Of a stretch of 64,000 nucleotides of DNA, positions 39,144 to 53,622 are shown piece by piece (positions within the stretch are counted from its first letter, which is position 1; every line of letters begins with the position of its first letter). Position numbers and translations under genes: made by a program. Below the pieces are notes generated by a model, which was given only the letters and a program-made list of their open reading frames with translations, did no database searches and was not told where the DNA came from. Origin of the DNA: Cherax quadricarinatus (lineage: Eukaryota; Arthropoda; Malacostraca; Decapoda; Parastacidae); NCBI RefSeq assembly GCF_038502225.1, contig NW_027196945.1:1-64000 (forward strand), given 5' to 3'.

Positions 39144-39147
39144 TCAT

Positions 39148-41679
39148 CACCCACGCTTCACACCCATATAAGAGCGTTGGTAAAACTATACTCTCATACA
39201 TTCCCCTCTTTGCCTCCAAGGACAAAGTTCTTTGTCTCCACAGACTCCTAAGTGCACCACTCACTCTTTTTCCCTCATCAATTCTATGATTCACCTCATC
39301 TTTCATAGACCCATCCGCTGACACGTCCACTCCCAAATATCTGAATACGTTCACCTCCTCCATACTCTCTCCCTCCAATCTGATATTCAATCTTTCAACA
39401 CCTAATCTTTTTGTTATCCTCATAACCTTACTCTTTCCTGTATTCACCTTTAATTTTCTTCTTTTGCACACCCTACCAAATTCATCCACCAATCTCTGCA
39501 ACTTCTCTTCAGAATCTCCCAAGAGCACAGTGTCATCAGCAAAGAGCAGCTGTGACAACTCCCACTTTGTGTGTGATTCTTTATCTTTTAACTCCACGCC
39601 TCTTGCCAAGACCCTCGCATTTACTTCTCTTACAACCCCATCTATAAATATATTAAACAACCACGGTGACATCACACATCCTTGTCTAAGGCCTACTTTT
39701 ACTGGGAAAAAATTTCCCTCTTTCCTACATACTCTAACTTGAGCCTCACTATCCTCGTAAAAACTCTTCACTGCTTTCAGTAACCTACCTCCTACACCAT
39801 ACACTTGCAACATCTGCCACATTGCCCCCCTATCCACCCTGTCATACGCCTTTTCCAAATCCATAAATGCCACAAAGACCTCTTTAGCCTTATCTAAATA
39901 CTGTTCACTTATATGTTTCACTGTAAACACCTGGTCCACACACCCCCTACCTTTCCTAAAGCCTCCTTGTTCATCTGCTATCCTATTCTCCGTCTTACTC
40001 TTAATTCTTTCAATTATAACTCTACCATACACTTTACCAGGTACACTCAACAGACTTATCCCCCTATAATTTTTGCACTCTCTTTTATCACCTTTGCCTT
40101 TATACAAAGGAACTATGCATGCTCTCTGCCAATCCCTAGGTACCTTACCCTCTTCCATACATTTATTAAATAATTGCACCAACCACTCCAAAACTATATC
40201 CCCACCTGCTTTTAACATTTCTATCTTTATCCCATCAATCCCGGCTGCCTTACCCCCTTTCATTTTACCTACTGCCTCACGAACGTCCCCCACACTCACA
40301 ACTGGCTCTTCCTCACTCCTACAAGATGTTATTCCTCCTTGCCCTATACACGAAATCACAGCTTCCCTATCTTCATCAACATTTAACAATTCCTCAAAAT
40401 ATTCCCTCCATCTTCCCAATACCTCTAACTCTCCATTTAATAACTCTCCTCTCCTATTTTTAACTGACAAATCTATTTGTTCTCTAGGCTTTCTTAACTT
40501 GTTAATCTCACTCCAAAACTTTTTCTTATTTTCAACAAAATTTCTTGATAACATCTCACCCACTCTCTCATTTGCTCTCTTTTTACATTGCTTCACCACT
40601 CTCTTAACCTCTCTCTTTTTCTCCATATACTCTTCCCTCCTTGCATCACTTCTACTTTGTAAAAACTTCTCATATGCTAACTTTTTCTCCCTTACTACTC
40701 TCTTTACATCATCATTCCACCAATCGCTCCTCTTCCCTCCTGCACCCACTTTCCTGTAACCACAAACTTCTGCTGAACACTCTAACACTACATTTTTAAT
40801 CCTACCCCATACCTCTTCGACCCCATTGCCTATGCTCTCATTTGCCCATCTATCCTCCAATAGCTGTTTATATCTTACCCTAACTGCCTCCTCTTTTAGT
40901 TTATAAACCTTCACCTCTCTCTTCCCTGATGCTTCTATTCTCCTTGTATCCCATCTACCTTTTACTCTCAGTGTAGCTACAACTAGAAAGTGATCTGATA
41001 TATCTGTGGCCCCTCTATAAACATGTACATCCTGAAGTCTACTCAGCAGTCTTTTATCTACCAATACATAATCCAACAAACTACTGTCATTTCGCCCTAT
41101 ATCATATCTTGTATACTTATTTATCCTCTTTTTCTTAAAATATGTATTACCTATAACTAAACCCCTTTCTATACAAAGTTCAATCAAAGGGCTCCCATTA
41201 TCATTTACACCTGGCACCCCAAACTTACCTACCACACCCTCTCTAAAAGTTTCTCCTACTTTAGCATTCAGGTCCCCTACCACAATTACTCTCTCACTTG
41301 GTTCAAAGGCTCCTATACATTCACTTAACATCTCCCAAAATCTCTCTCTCTCCTCTGCATTCCTCTCTTCTCCAGGTGCATACACACTTATTATGACCCA
41401 CTTCTCGCATCCAACCTTTACTTTAATCCACATAATTCTTGAATTTACACATTCATATTCTCTTTTCTCCTTCCATAACTGATCATTTAACATTACTGCT
41501 ACCCCTTCCTTTGCTCTAACTCTCTCAGATACTCCAGATTTAATCCCATTTATTTCCCCCCACTGAAACTCTCCTACCCCCTTCAGCTTTGTTTCGCTTA
41601 GAGCCAGGACATCCAACTTCTTTTCATTCATAACATCAGCAATCATCTGTTTCTTGTCATCCGCACTACATCCACACAC
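39148..41679 (-). CDS. APE endonuclease-reverse transcriptase, uninterrupted N-terminal part (copy B)
   Basis: An open frame of about 845 codons covers the complete APE endonuclease (LSETKLKG, YAPGEER, VVGDLNAKVGE, DYVLVD, SDHFLV) and the RT through its thumb. The active-site FADD is at 39532-39543. Unlike copy A it has no frameshift, so it is the best-preserved protein of the family here. It ends abruptly after YGCEAWVM, where the LTR element lies. The remaining 125 or so codons continue in the same orientation at 36165-36539. There is no in-frame ATG before the endonuclease motifs: the frame stays open upstream to a TAA in the 5' region, so translation may start at an internal ATG, for example in KKQMIADVM, or by another mechanism. 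As it stands the protein is truncated and probably inactive in cis. Confidence 0.85.
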
Positions 41680-42107
41680 ATTTAAGCAACCCAGTTTTAT
41701 AAAGTTTTTCTTCTTCTCTTTTTTAGTAAATGTATACAGGAGAAGGGGTTACTAGCACATTGCTCCCGGCATTTTAGTCGCCTCATACGACACGCATGGC
41801 TTACGGAGGAAAGATTCTTTTCCACTTCCCCATGGACAATAGAAGAAATAAAAAAGGACAAGAGCTATTTAGAAAAAGGAGAAAAACCTAGATGTATGTA
41901 TATATATATATGCATGTGCGTGTCTGTGAAGTGTGACCAAAGTGTAAGTAGGAGTAGCAAGATATCCCTGTTATCTAGCGTGTTTATGAGACAGAAAAAG
42001 AAACCGGCAATCCTACCATCATGCAAAACAGTTACAGGTTTTTGTTTCACAGTCATCTGGCAGGACGGTAGTACTTCCCTGGGTGGTTGCTGTCTACCAA
42101 CCTACTA

Positions 42108-42110
<3 letters not shown>

Positions 42111-42201
<91 letters not shown>
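42111..42201. repeat. (TA)n array
   Basis: Uninterrupted (TA)n next to the 5' end of RTE-like copy B. It mirrors the array at the 5' end of copy A. Confidence 0.97.
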
Positions 42202-42204
<3 letters not shown>

Positions 42205-42356
42205 GGAAGGGGTCCACCTCTGGTGTAAATTGTGGGACCCATAGCCTCGGAGAAGTGGCTAAAAAGGCTTCAAGGAAGAATATTTGGATTTCTTCCTGAA
42301 GCCATTTGAATTTTCCACTTCCCCTACCACCCCATCTTTTCATTCTTCTTTTTACC
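42202..42356. mobile_element. Dispersed repeat fragment bordering (TA)n
   Basis: AGGAAGGGGTCCACCTCTGG through CTCGGAGAAG resembles the sequence at 51704-51760, which also directly follows a (TA)n array. I recognise no coding or named family. Confidence 0.45.
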
Positions 42357-42566
42357 AATAGGAATATTTTATTACATAATATGGTACAGAAGATTTAAGA
42401 GATACATTGTTGATATAAAGGTGGCTTATACGGTACATGTTGTTAGGTGTGTATTACCGATTATAAGCCGAAAATCTCATCCAGCTCCTCAGAGCTGGGG
42501 CGTGTGCCCAAAATACAGCAGGCATTACCCCTTTGAACAGCCGCACTGAGCCGCTGGAACAGAAAA

Positions 42567-43184
42567 CTAGCTGCCCTGGGATCCCAGCTTCTTAAGAAAT
42601 TTAGATGCATTCATTTCCCATGAGCCAAGGGTCTCTGAGCCTATGGGAACAAACTTATAATGATGGGCAAGTTCTCCATATTTTCTAGACTTTTGGGACT
42701 CCCTGAAGCTGGCAACTGCCCGTCCTTCCTCCCTGGTGTATTGGAGATAGGTAGCAGCCAAGGTAGATGCACATGTTTAGTCCCACACCACCTGCTTCCC
42801 GTCTGTCCAGGCTTGAAGGGTGATACCATCTGGACGCTTCTGGCTGTCATCAGATCTGCATAGCTGGGGTGGCTCCCTTTCTGCTGGACATCTGGCTGTT
42901 GTGAGGCTCCTCTTGATAATGTTATTAACCTCCTCATGTCTTGCAATCTTTCCCTCGAATTTACGGCACACAAGACCATGGTACCCGAATCGGTCTGCTG
43001 CTTCACTGCCACAAATACACCTGTGTTCGGCAAGAATAGGGGTGGCAAGTCGAAGGGCAACACCGATGCAGATGGTCTGTGGGTCGAGGCGTGTGCCAAG
43101 GCTGGAGTTGGGAACAGCCAACAGAAAGTCCCCTGCATGAGGGGCTCTCACTGCCAGGAGGTAGGCTCTATCCTTCCCTGACAC
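42567..43184 (-). pseudogene. Cysteine cluster and RLE-type nuclease tail
   Basis: The frame 43184-42777 carries CICGSEAADRFGYHGLVC (a C-x-C..H..C cluster) followed by KRPDGITLQAWTDGKQVVWD, the R-P-D...W..G...W-D signature of the nuclease in this group. After one stop or shift, coding goes on at 42761-42567 (REEGRAVASFRESQKSRKY, FVPIGSETLGSW). The family nuclease nicks the target for priming. This copy is broken at the nuclease core. Confidence 0.65.
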
Positions 43185-43280
43185 ACTGAAGCATTGTTGA
43201 GGCTATATTTTCCACTATTGGACCATCCCAGTGCGATTGTTTGTAGTTGCTGGGGGTAGCAGGTCTGGTTTCAAAGCCGG

Positions 43281-44776
43281 TTAATTTTCCCAGATCATGG
43301 CTCCGTTAATGAACTTTTGGTCCTGGACTCCAATCTTGGCCCTAAGATGTTCAGGGAGACTCGCTGCTACAAGCCCTCTGGATACAGTACATGAGGACAG
43401 AAAAGCAGGTAGTACAATCTGTGATGACTTGCGGACACCAATGCCTCCTAATCTGACTGGAAGTGTAGCACATCTTAGGAAATATGTCAACCTGAGCAGA
43501 ATCAACCCCTTTTGAGTAGGTACAAGGCATCGTGGGTGTCCAGATTGCCTATTCGTTGTTCCATTCTCCTTAACTCTTCCAATTTCTTCCTGAGAATTGT
43601 GTCAATGGCATTGCTTCTCAGAGGTGCTCCTAGCAAGACACTATTTGTGGGGGCAATGACTGCTGCTCCTGGTAGTTTTGATCTCACTGCATTTATCACT
43701 AGTTGACTGACTGAGATGATTTCACAGTTGGATGGATTCAGGATGAGACCCATTTCCTGTCCCCGTGTCATTACCTGTGTAAGATCATGTAGGAGGGATT
43801 TCTTTGTACCTGCTAGTGTGCCATCATCTAGGAACCAGATGTTTAGCTCGCTGGTCAGTCTGACTGTGATTTCCCTAACTGCTATACAGAAGAGAAATGG
43901 TGCAAGAGGATCTCCTTGTTGGACACCCTCCGATGATGTGTTTTCATGCTCTCCGAAGAGAAGCATTGATTCCTTGCTATACCCAGCTGAAACAAAAGGG
44001 AAGAGACCAGGGAAATGTTCTTGTACTGCTGCTAATACCATGTCTCTTTTCAGGAGATTGAATGCATTCTTGAAATCTAATTTTACCACTACATTGTCCT
44101 AAGGAAGGTTGTTGTTATATGCCCTTGTTGCATGAACCGCTGCTTCACTTCCTTGAGAGACCCCAAAGCCAAGCTGGTTTGGTTGAAGCATCATGGCTGC
44201 CTGTGCACGAATACTTTGGACAGCAGCTTTGGATACAAGACAGCCAAGGACTTGTTGACGAACCTTGTGATCTCTGAAAGCAGTCTCTGCAGTTTCCCTA
44301 ATAACTGGATTAACCATTTCCTTTAAATGCAGTGGCCTTATTCCAGTGTAACTCCCAGCAGAGCCAGATGGGAATGACATTATTGCTTTGTAAGTGTCTG
44401 AGTCTTCCACAATCAATAGTTCCACAGTGGGGACAGAGGTGTTGGAACTGTTGGTGCCACTGGTTTCCTTGGCAGGGTGCTTTCCTCTAAGTGCTTCAGC
44501 CGTGTCAGCATCCCTGGGAGCAACTGTATCTTCACTGGTAATAATTCTGATTGCCCCCACTGTGTTGCCCTCTTCAATTTTCTTACTCACCTGGACTGAC
44601 TTTTTCACTGTCAGTGGAGTGAGTGGGGGTTCTGCCTCTCCCTTTTTTGTGTTGACGGGGAAGGCAATGAGGTTATCAGCTCTAGGAAAATCTCTTAAGG
44701 ATTTAATTATCATTGAGGCTAGCCTCTTTTCCCTTCTTTCCGGCACAGTTAAGCAGACATTGCCAAAAAGTAGCAA
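43281..44776 (-). pseudogene. Reverse transcriptase of the RLE-type element (nonsense and frameshift)
   Basis: The frame 44776 to 43502 is continuous apart from one in-frame TAG at 44099-44101. RT motifs are VKLDFKNAFNLL (first catalytic aspartate), SSEGVQQGDPLAPFLFCIA, FLDDGTLAG with the double aspartate at 43823-43834, and LILNPSNCEI. A TGA with a one-base shift near 43503 ends this frame. The thumb continues at 43505-43281 (LTYFLRCATLPVRLGGIG). The catalytic residues are intact, so the stop and shift are what disable it. Confidence 0.75.
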
Positions 44777-44838
44777 GTTGTGCCATGCCTTGATGGTTGG
44801 TGGAGCATTTAAGGTAGTGGAACCATCGTTTACTTTTT

Positions 44839-45422
44839 TCAGTTCAGGAGGTCTGTAAGTTTCCCAGCTGCGTGTGGACGGGCTGCTTTGGGAATATGTG
44901 TGTGTGTCCTGGTACCTGTTGCTTTAATTGCTTCCAAGATATTGTCTGATGAGATGAGATCTGTTGGAGTGAGTTCAGGTGCCTGAGGTGGCTCTGGATC
45001 ATCACTTTCCACAGGAGGACATCCTGAACCAGGGCAACTACCATGTTTGCGGAGGAAACCATTAGAGTTGAGACAACGAAACTGTAAGCATGACCGACAC
45101 TTGCCTCTCCTAGTATTGCCAGCCGTGCCATTTCTCCGGCTGCTTGCTTCCTCCTGGTTGGCATCCATCTGCTAGAGTAGACAGTAGGAGTGGAATATGA
45201 CATGCTGGGTGGGTATGGTGTGTGGAAGGTAGTGAACTTGACCGTGGTGGTCTGGTGGAGTTTGAGGGGCTGGGAGGGGAAAGGGAAAACTTCCCCTGGG
45301 AATTGGGTGGGGGAGGTGCTGGTATTTAGGTGGGGGAGGCGCAGGTTGTTGAGCGGGGTTATCCCGGGGAGTACAATACGCATGGACTTGCACACTATAT
45401 ATTGTTGACACTTACAATACAC
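44839..45422 (-). pseudogene. N-terminal zinc-finger region of the RLE-type element
   Basis: The frame from 45168 reads MDANQEEASSRRNG, then CRSCLQFRC, FLRKHGSCPGSG and a proline/acid-rich stretch. The C..C, LRKHG and CPGSG pattern resembles the DNA-binding finger at the start of RLE-type retrotransposon proteins. The frame closes at 44839 and coding resumes in another register at 44776. Sequence above 45170 is proline-rich in one frame and may be untranslated leader. Confidence 0.55.
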
Positions 45423-45675
45423 ACAACCTTATTTGTTTCCCATGTACACTATGAACAATGTGGGTATGGGCACTGCTGAACCAATGTGTTCACTCACCAT
45501 CTAGTTACACATCCCACCTCTTCCACCCACCCCCGTGGCGTGGGGGAGGATGCCCTGACTGGTCGCTCCATCGTTAACATTAATCCCACATTGTTTCCAT
45601 AACATATGCCTCTAAATAGTCCAAGCATTGACACAATCATTTCTAACTGGAAGAATGGTGCAAGGTGCTGGAGAT
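45423..45675. other. No recognised feature
   Basis: Non-repetitive sequence between the RLE-type element and a (TA)n array. I saw no exon or repeat boundary. Confidence 0.5.
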
Positions 45676-46712
<1,037 letters not shown>

Positions 46713-46849
46713 GCTATACTATCTTAGTAACACTAAAATGATATCATAGCCCTCCTTCAGTCATTACATTATATATTAAAGGTAACTTGGATTCACAGTC
46801 ATCCATAAATGCAGACCAGATTATAAGCTAGATTTCACTGCAATACACT

Positions 46850-47340
46850 ATTCCAATAAGATACAATGCATAAATTCTACATATACTTTATAAGAACATG
46901 GTGAATACACACTTTCTCAATTTACAGCTAAAAACATGAATGCCTCAGTAGCAACACGTGGTGTTTACAGAACTCCACACACTAACATAGTCACCTCTGA
47001 GAATAACCTCAAAGAAACATTTATAATATTAAACTAAATGGCATGATTTAATAATTGCTGGTGACATTTATCTAATGGAAGCAGATGCTGGTGACATTAA
47101 TATAATGGAAGTAGACGCTGGTGACATTAATATAATGGAAGCAGACGACTCTCAATAAAGACCCTAAAATTTGGAATTTCCTTCCAGAAAATGCAAAATG
47201 TTCTCAATCTGCCACATACCTAATCTTTTTTAAAAGGCACATTTACCTGACCTAAATTCTAGATAGACTACATGGACTTCCTTATCATGTATTGCTGCAA
47301 TCTATTGACATTAATAACTACACATACTACATATTACTGA
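46850..47340 (+). pseudogene. Degenerate C-terminus of a Jockey/CR1-type LINE protein
   Basis: Broken frames read TRGVYRTPHTNIVTSENNLK near 46950 and KIWNFLPENAKC followed by TYLIFFKRHI near 47165-47250. These phrases resemble the tail of LINE RT proteins, where a short NxxIWNxLP segment precedes an FKxxL helix. A 30-bp tandem repeat sits between them. There is no intact frame. Confidence 0.45.
47056..47148 (+). repeat. Three-copy 30-bp tandem repeat
   Basis: GCTGGTGACATTAATATAAT followed by GGAAGCAGAC occurs three times with single-base differences, inside the LINE remnant. Confidence 0.85.
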
Positions 47341-47518
47341 GACATCAGCATCTTCTCTTGACATTCGTACGTACGAAGCCTGGTGATTGACCGGGTCGCG
47401 GAGGCGTTGACTCCCGGAACACTCACTAGTTAAGCTACAGGTATATAGAACATCATCACTAACATTTAGGCTCTGTTTTGTGGTATAACGTATATTTTTT
47501 CACATCAATAAGTAAGAA

Positions 47519-47670
47519 TGATTGCAACAATAATGGTATCCACTCAACAGTAATGATATTCACTCAACAGTAATGATATCCACTCAACAACTATTGTATC
47601 CACTAAATAATAATGGTATCCACTAAATAATAATGATATGCACTCAACAATAATTATACCCACTCAAGTG
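47519..47670 (+). repeat. 21-bp tandem repeat
   Basis: Seven diverged copies of AATAATGATATCCACTCAAC or close variants. Confidence 0.85.
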
Positions 47671-47999
47671 TCTAAGCTCTCCTTCAGAAAATTCAGTGCC
47701 TCTCTTTATAATAAATAATGTCCCTCAAAAAACCAAACAGGTCGCAACCAAGAGATTAGCCAGCAGCATCTTCTGATCTGTTGACAAGAAGCATGCTTAT
47801 GAAAAACAATATAGAATAGGTTTAAATCCCAAGGAACTAGGAAAAGTAATTCATTGACATCTTGCCATGCTTGTGAAACCTAAACATCTGTATTAGGGAA
47901 AGAGGTTCATAGAACTAAACGGCGATGTGAAAAAGACATGGAAAATACTCTCACACATTCTGAGCTCGCTCAAAATAATTTGCTAAGATTAAAGAAATT

Positions 48000-49130
48000 G
48001 TACAGAGCAAATTAAATGAGCCTCCCATCCATATTGCTGATACAGTTTGTCAACTTCACTTCTCAACCCCAGGGACTAACCTGGCAAGCAAAATTCCGAA
48101 CTCCACTGCTCTAACAGCTGCGAAAGCTCTTTCTACCTGACTCCAACAACTCATATAGAATGCATAGATAACTTCAATACTAAATGTACTCAAAAACAAA
48201 GGCAAGTAATACAGCGAGTGTTCCACCATATGTTACCAACTACCATTGCAACTCTGCTTATTAAATCTCGTGAATCTCAGATTTTCCCAAAGACTACTTA
48301 AGCTTCCACGAGTTACACCCAATCCATCAAGGTGGAAACCCAGCTAATATTAACAACTTCGGACCAATCTCTAACATGTTTTCATTATTGAAAATCCTTG
48401 AAAGAATAATATACAAGCTTATTCATGCATGTATCACAACCCAGTATTCTTAACCCTTGACAATTTCGCTCGAAACCAGGAAAAAGTAGTGAAGACTCTA
48501 CTCTGAATATACTGGATTCTATCTTTGTAGCTCTAAAAAATACTGAATAACGAAAGGGCCTTTTGATTGTTTTAAGAAAAGCTTTCAGCACTGTAGACCA
48601 GACCACAATGTCCTGCTGTGAAGCTAGAATATTATGGAATGAGAGGTCATGCTACCTTACAGATAAACGGCAGCATGTGACTGTCAATGACACTGCTTCA
48701 TTCTATGCAAACTGTTAACAAAGAGGTTCCAAAGGGAGGCGTCCTTGGACCACTTTATTTCCTTTCCTTATAAATGACCTAGCAAATGCCTCCCAGTAAC
48801 TTAAATCAGTTCTGTTTCCAGATGACACAATATTCGTCATATCTAATCTTTATCCCTTTATTCTCAACAGTACTGTCAACAATGACCTTGTGAAGATTTT
48901 TACCTAGATGACAACAAACTTTAATTATTTACAAGACCTTCTACAGGTTGCTTGAGAATTGAGCTAAAATACTGAGGTTAGCGAAAAATAGATAGTTCTC
49001 ACATAGTAAGGCAAGACGAAGGAAAATTATTAGGTAAACGCGTGGACTGCAACCTGAAACTCAGCACTCACATCCAACACATATCTTAAAAAAGAAATCA
49101 AGAATTTTGACAATTCTATAAATATATGCT
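48000..49130 (+). pseudogene. Degenerate Jockey-like reverse transcriptase
   Basis: Scattered frames read KILERIIYKLIHACI, NILDSIFVALKNTE, GLLIVLRKAFSTVD, then a VPKGGVLGPLYF-like stretch with LINDLA and a damaged FPDDTIF where active enzymes have FADD. The order is that of a Jockey-type RT fingers and palm, but stops and shifts occur every 30 to 60 codons. It is an old remnant unrelated to the RTE-like copies. Confidence 0.6.
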
Positions 49131-49292
49131 ATTGTTTTCTCCAAGCATCATAATCCTGCAGTACTTACTAATCTATCACTTACGGCATCTGTGATTGGTA
49201 ATCCACAGCAACAACATTACAAGCTCCTGATGTGTTGATTGCAACACGAAAGACCAAGAGGTATCATTCAACTGACTCCACGGTGGTTATGC

Positions 49293-50010
<718 letters not shown>

Positions 50011-50088
<78 letters not shown>
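50011..50088. repeat. (TA)n array
   Basis: (TA)n between the PLE terminal-repeat fragment and the PLE copy to its right. Confidence 0.97.
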
Positions 50089-51561
<1,473 letters not shown>

Positions 51562-51587
51562 ACACATATACATATATACACATATAC

Positions 51588-51672
<85 letters not shown>

Positions 51673-51703
51673 TGTATATATATATTAATAAATATATATA
51701 TAG
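51562..51703. repeat. (TA)n array with CACATATACATA interruptions
   Basis: (TA)n starting with ACACATATACATATATACAC after the TIR and ending AATAAATATATATATAG. Confidence 0.96.
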
Positions 51704-51799
51704 GGAAGTACCACCTCTATAGCTGGAATGGGGACCCTATCCTCAGAGAAGACAATAAACGTACCTCAGAGAAAACTCAAGGTTCTCCCCGGAGCTGTT
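51704..51799. mobile_element. Dispersed repeat fragment bordering (TA)n
   Basis: GGAAGTACCACCTCTATAGC through CTCAGAGAAG is similar to 42206-42260. Both follow a (TA)n array. The family is not identified. Confidence 0.45.
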
Positions 51800-52167
51800 T
51801 GCCGAATAGGTTAAACTTGTGATTTTGACCCTAAATAGTAACGCTCTTCTTGCCGATTAGGGCAAGCGAAAATTTGTGTATGCAGTAAAATCGCAAAAAT
51901 CACTTTGAACCTAAGGAAAAAAATATATTTCATTGTGTTTGTTTGTTATAAAATTATTGTAAACTTATCTAAAATATATTTACTTGTATTAGGCCAAATT
52001 AATTAAGGTTAGATATACTTTCTAAGGTTCTTTTGGTACATAATTATTAATTTTTACATAATCATAAATGAAAAAAATATATCTAAACGTAAAAGAGAAA
52101 ATTTTAGAAAGGAATTAATTTTATATAAGTTCTTGCTAATTGACCAGTTGTACCTGTTCGTCACAAC
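51800..52167 (-). mobile_element. TIR element, diverged copy 4
   Basis: Inverted relative to the other copies: GCCGAATAGG at the left, AAATTTGTGTATGCAGTAAA inside, and GACCAGTTGTACCTGTTCGT at the right. Sequence and TIRs are more decayed than in copies 1 to 3. Confidence 0.65.
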
Positions 52168-53042
52168 ATATATATACCAACTGACGTTAAAAGTTTGAAT
52201 CCTATCACAAAAGTCATTCTCAAGTAATTCATCTGATTCCAAGTTTTTAACTAATTTAGTAAAATTTCAAATTTGCATCTCCTCGCAATAAATTTATGAG
52301 TCCTCATCCTTCACATAGAATACATCGTCTGTAATATTTTGAAGGCAATCAGAAGAAACATTATTTAGGTAATGAATAAGATATGAATATCACTAAAATT
52401 GGTAAATTGGGATATAAATACCACAAAAATGGCAGCGCAAACCCCATGTTCAAGAAACCAAGCCACTGGTGAGAGTTTGAAGCCGGTAAGATAAGTCATT
52501 CTCCAGTTATGGCACGAATACCAACTATTCACAGTTTTTTTTTCTTTTTTTACCTCATCAACAAATTTACTTATTAGGTACGATGCTAGTAATAAAGTTC
52601 ATCAGTCATTAAATTTTGAAGCGGTTCAAAAAAGATAAACTGAAAATTATTGATAATGATTTAACAGGAACATGAATTTCACACAATTTCACGAATAAAA
52701 TTGTCAAATCTTGACCTACGCATTTGACAATGACTCTCAGATGGCGTCAAAATTTTTTGTACCTATTTTGAACAATTGGAGCTACGCTACATTAGATTTT
52801 GGAAGTTATCTATGCAATTGCAGAAGGATGGGAATTTGTTAAACAACTTTAGTCACAGGGCACTTGAACACGTCAATTGTTCCAAGAATTTGTTCTTGGT
52901 TACCGTACACAAGTATTGAAAATTTGAAGTCGATTTAATGAGGTGATCTCGAGTAATGAGCAAAATGTAATCAGAAAGTTGGAGGAAGACAAAAAAAAAA
53001 ATAAACTATCAGGCAACCTCCTGAAAGTTCCCCTTCAGGGAT
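52168..53042. other. Unassigned AT-rich sequence with a diverged repeated motif
   Basis: No gene is recognised. A motif like TTTGAAGYCGRTWWRA followed by GTCATTCTCCAGTTATG recurs loosely at about 52195, 52490 and 52925, suggesting an old tandem or dispersed repeat. A further relative lies near 63790. Confidence 0.35.
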
Positions 53043-53043
53043 A

Positions 53044-53102
53044 TATAATAATAATAATAATAATAATAGTAATAATATAAAATAATAATAATAATAATAA
53101 TA
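53044..53102. repeat. (TAA)n microsatellite
   Basis: (ATA/TAA)n with two interruptions (TAGTAATAA, TATAAAATAA) at the 5' border of RTE-like copy C. Confidence 0.95.
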
Positions 53103-53500
53103 GGATGGTAGACAGCAACCGCGCAGGGAGGTACTACCGTCCTGTCTGGTGGCTGTGAAACAGAAACCTGTAACTGTTTTACATGATGGTAGGATTGCTG
53201 GTGTCTTTTTTTCTGTGTCATAAACACGCTATATGACAGGTATATCTTGCTACTTCTATTTACACTTAGGTCACACTACACAGACATGCACATGCATATA
53301 TATATACACACATCTAGGTTTTTCCTTCTTTTTCTTAATAGCTCTTGTTCTTGTTTATTTCCTCTATTGTCCATGAGGAAGTGGAAAAGAATCTTTCCTC
53401 CGTAAGCCATGCATGTCGTATGAGGTGACTAAAATGCCGGGAGCAATGGGCTAGTAACTCCTTCTCCTGTAAACATTTACTAAAACAGAAAAGAAAAACT

Positions 53501-53622
53501 TTATGCTGGGATGCTTGAATGTGCGTGGATGTAGTGCGGATGATAAGAAAGAGATGATTGGTTATGCTGGGATGCTTGAATGTGCGTGGATGTAGTGCGG
53601 ATGATAAGAAAGAGATGATTGG
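53501..53622 (+). repeat. 61-bp direct duplication inside copy C
   Basis: TTATGCTGGGATGCTTGAAT and the following 41 bases occur twice in a row (53501-53561 and 53562-53622), duplicating the start of the endonuclease coding region. Confidence 0.9.

Larger units (their letters stand above)
35920..42110 (-). mobile_element. RTE-like non-LTR retrotransposon, copy B, split by an LTR element
   Basis: This is a minus-strand copy of the same family as copy A. Its 5' end is at about 42110 and its 3' tail is at about 35920. The LTR element at 36540-39143 interrupts it. Without that insert the element is about 3.58 kb, like copy A. It faces copy A tail to tail, so the two form a very large inverted repeat. 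Protein similarity to copy A is very high (a handful of changes in the first 150 residues). Confidence 0.88.
42480..45422 (-). mobile_element. Decayed non-LTR retrotransposon with an RLE-type C-terminus
   Basis: Minus-strand coding fragments occur in order: N-terminal zinc-finger region, RT, a CCHC-like cysteine cluster and a restriction-like endonuclease-type tail. This order is that of the R2/NeSL group, whose enzymes carry one ORF and cut with a C-terminal nuclease of the PD-(D/E)XK type. Stops and frameshifts break it. The boundaries are approximate, and no 3' tail or target-site duplication was found. Confidence 0.7.

Noticed and set aside
42641..43138. Independent host gene at 42641-43138 (minus)
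   Set aside because: It overlaps in another frame the cysteine-cluster and nuclease segment of the RLE-type retrotransposon, which has recognisable motifs.
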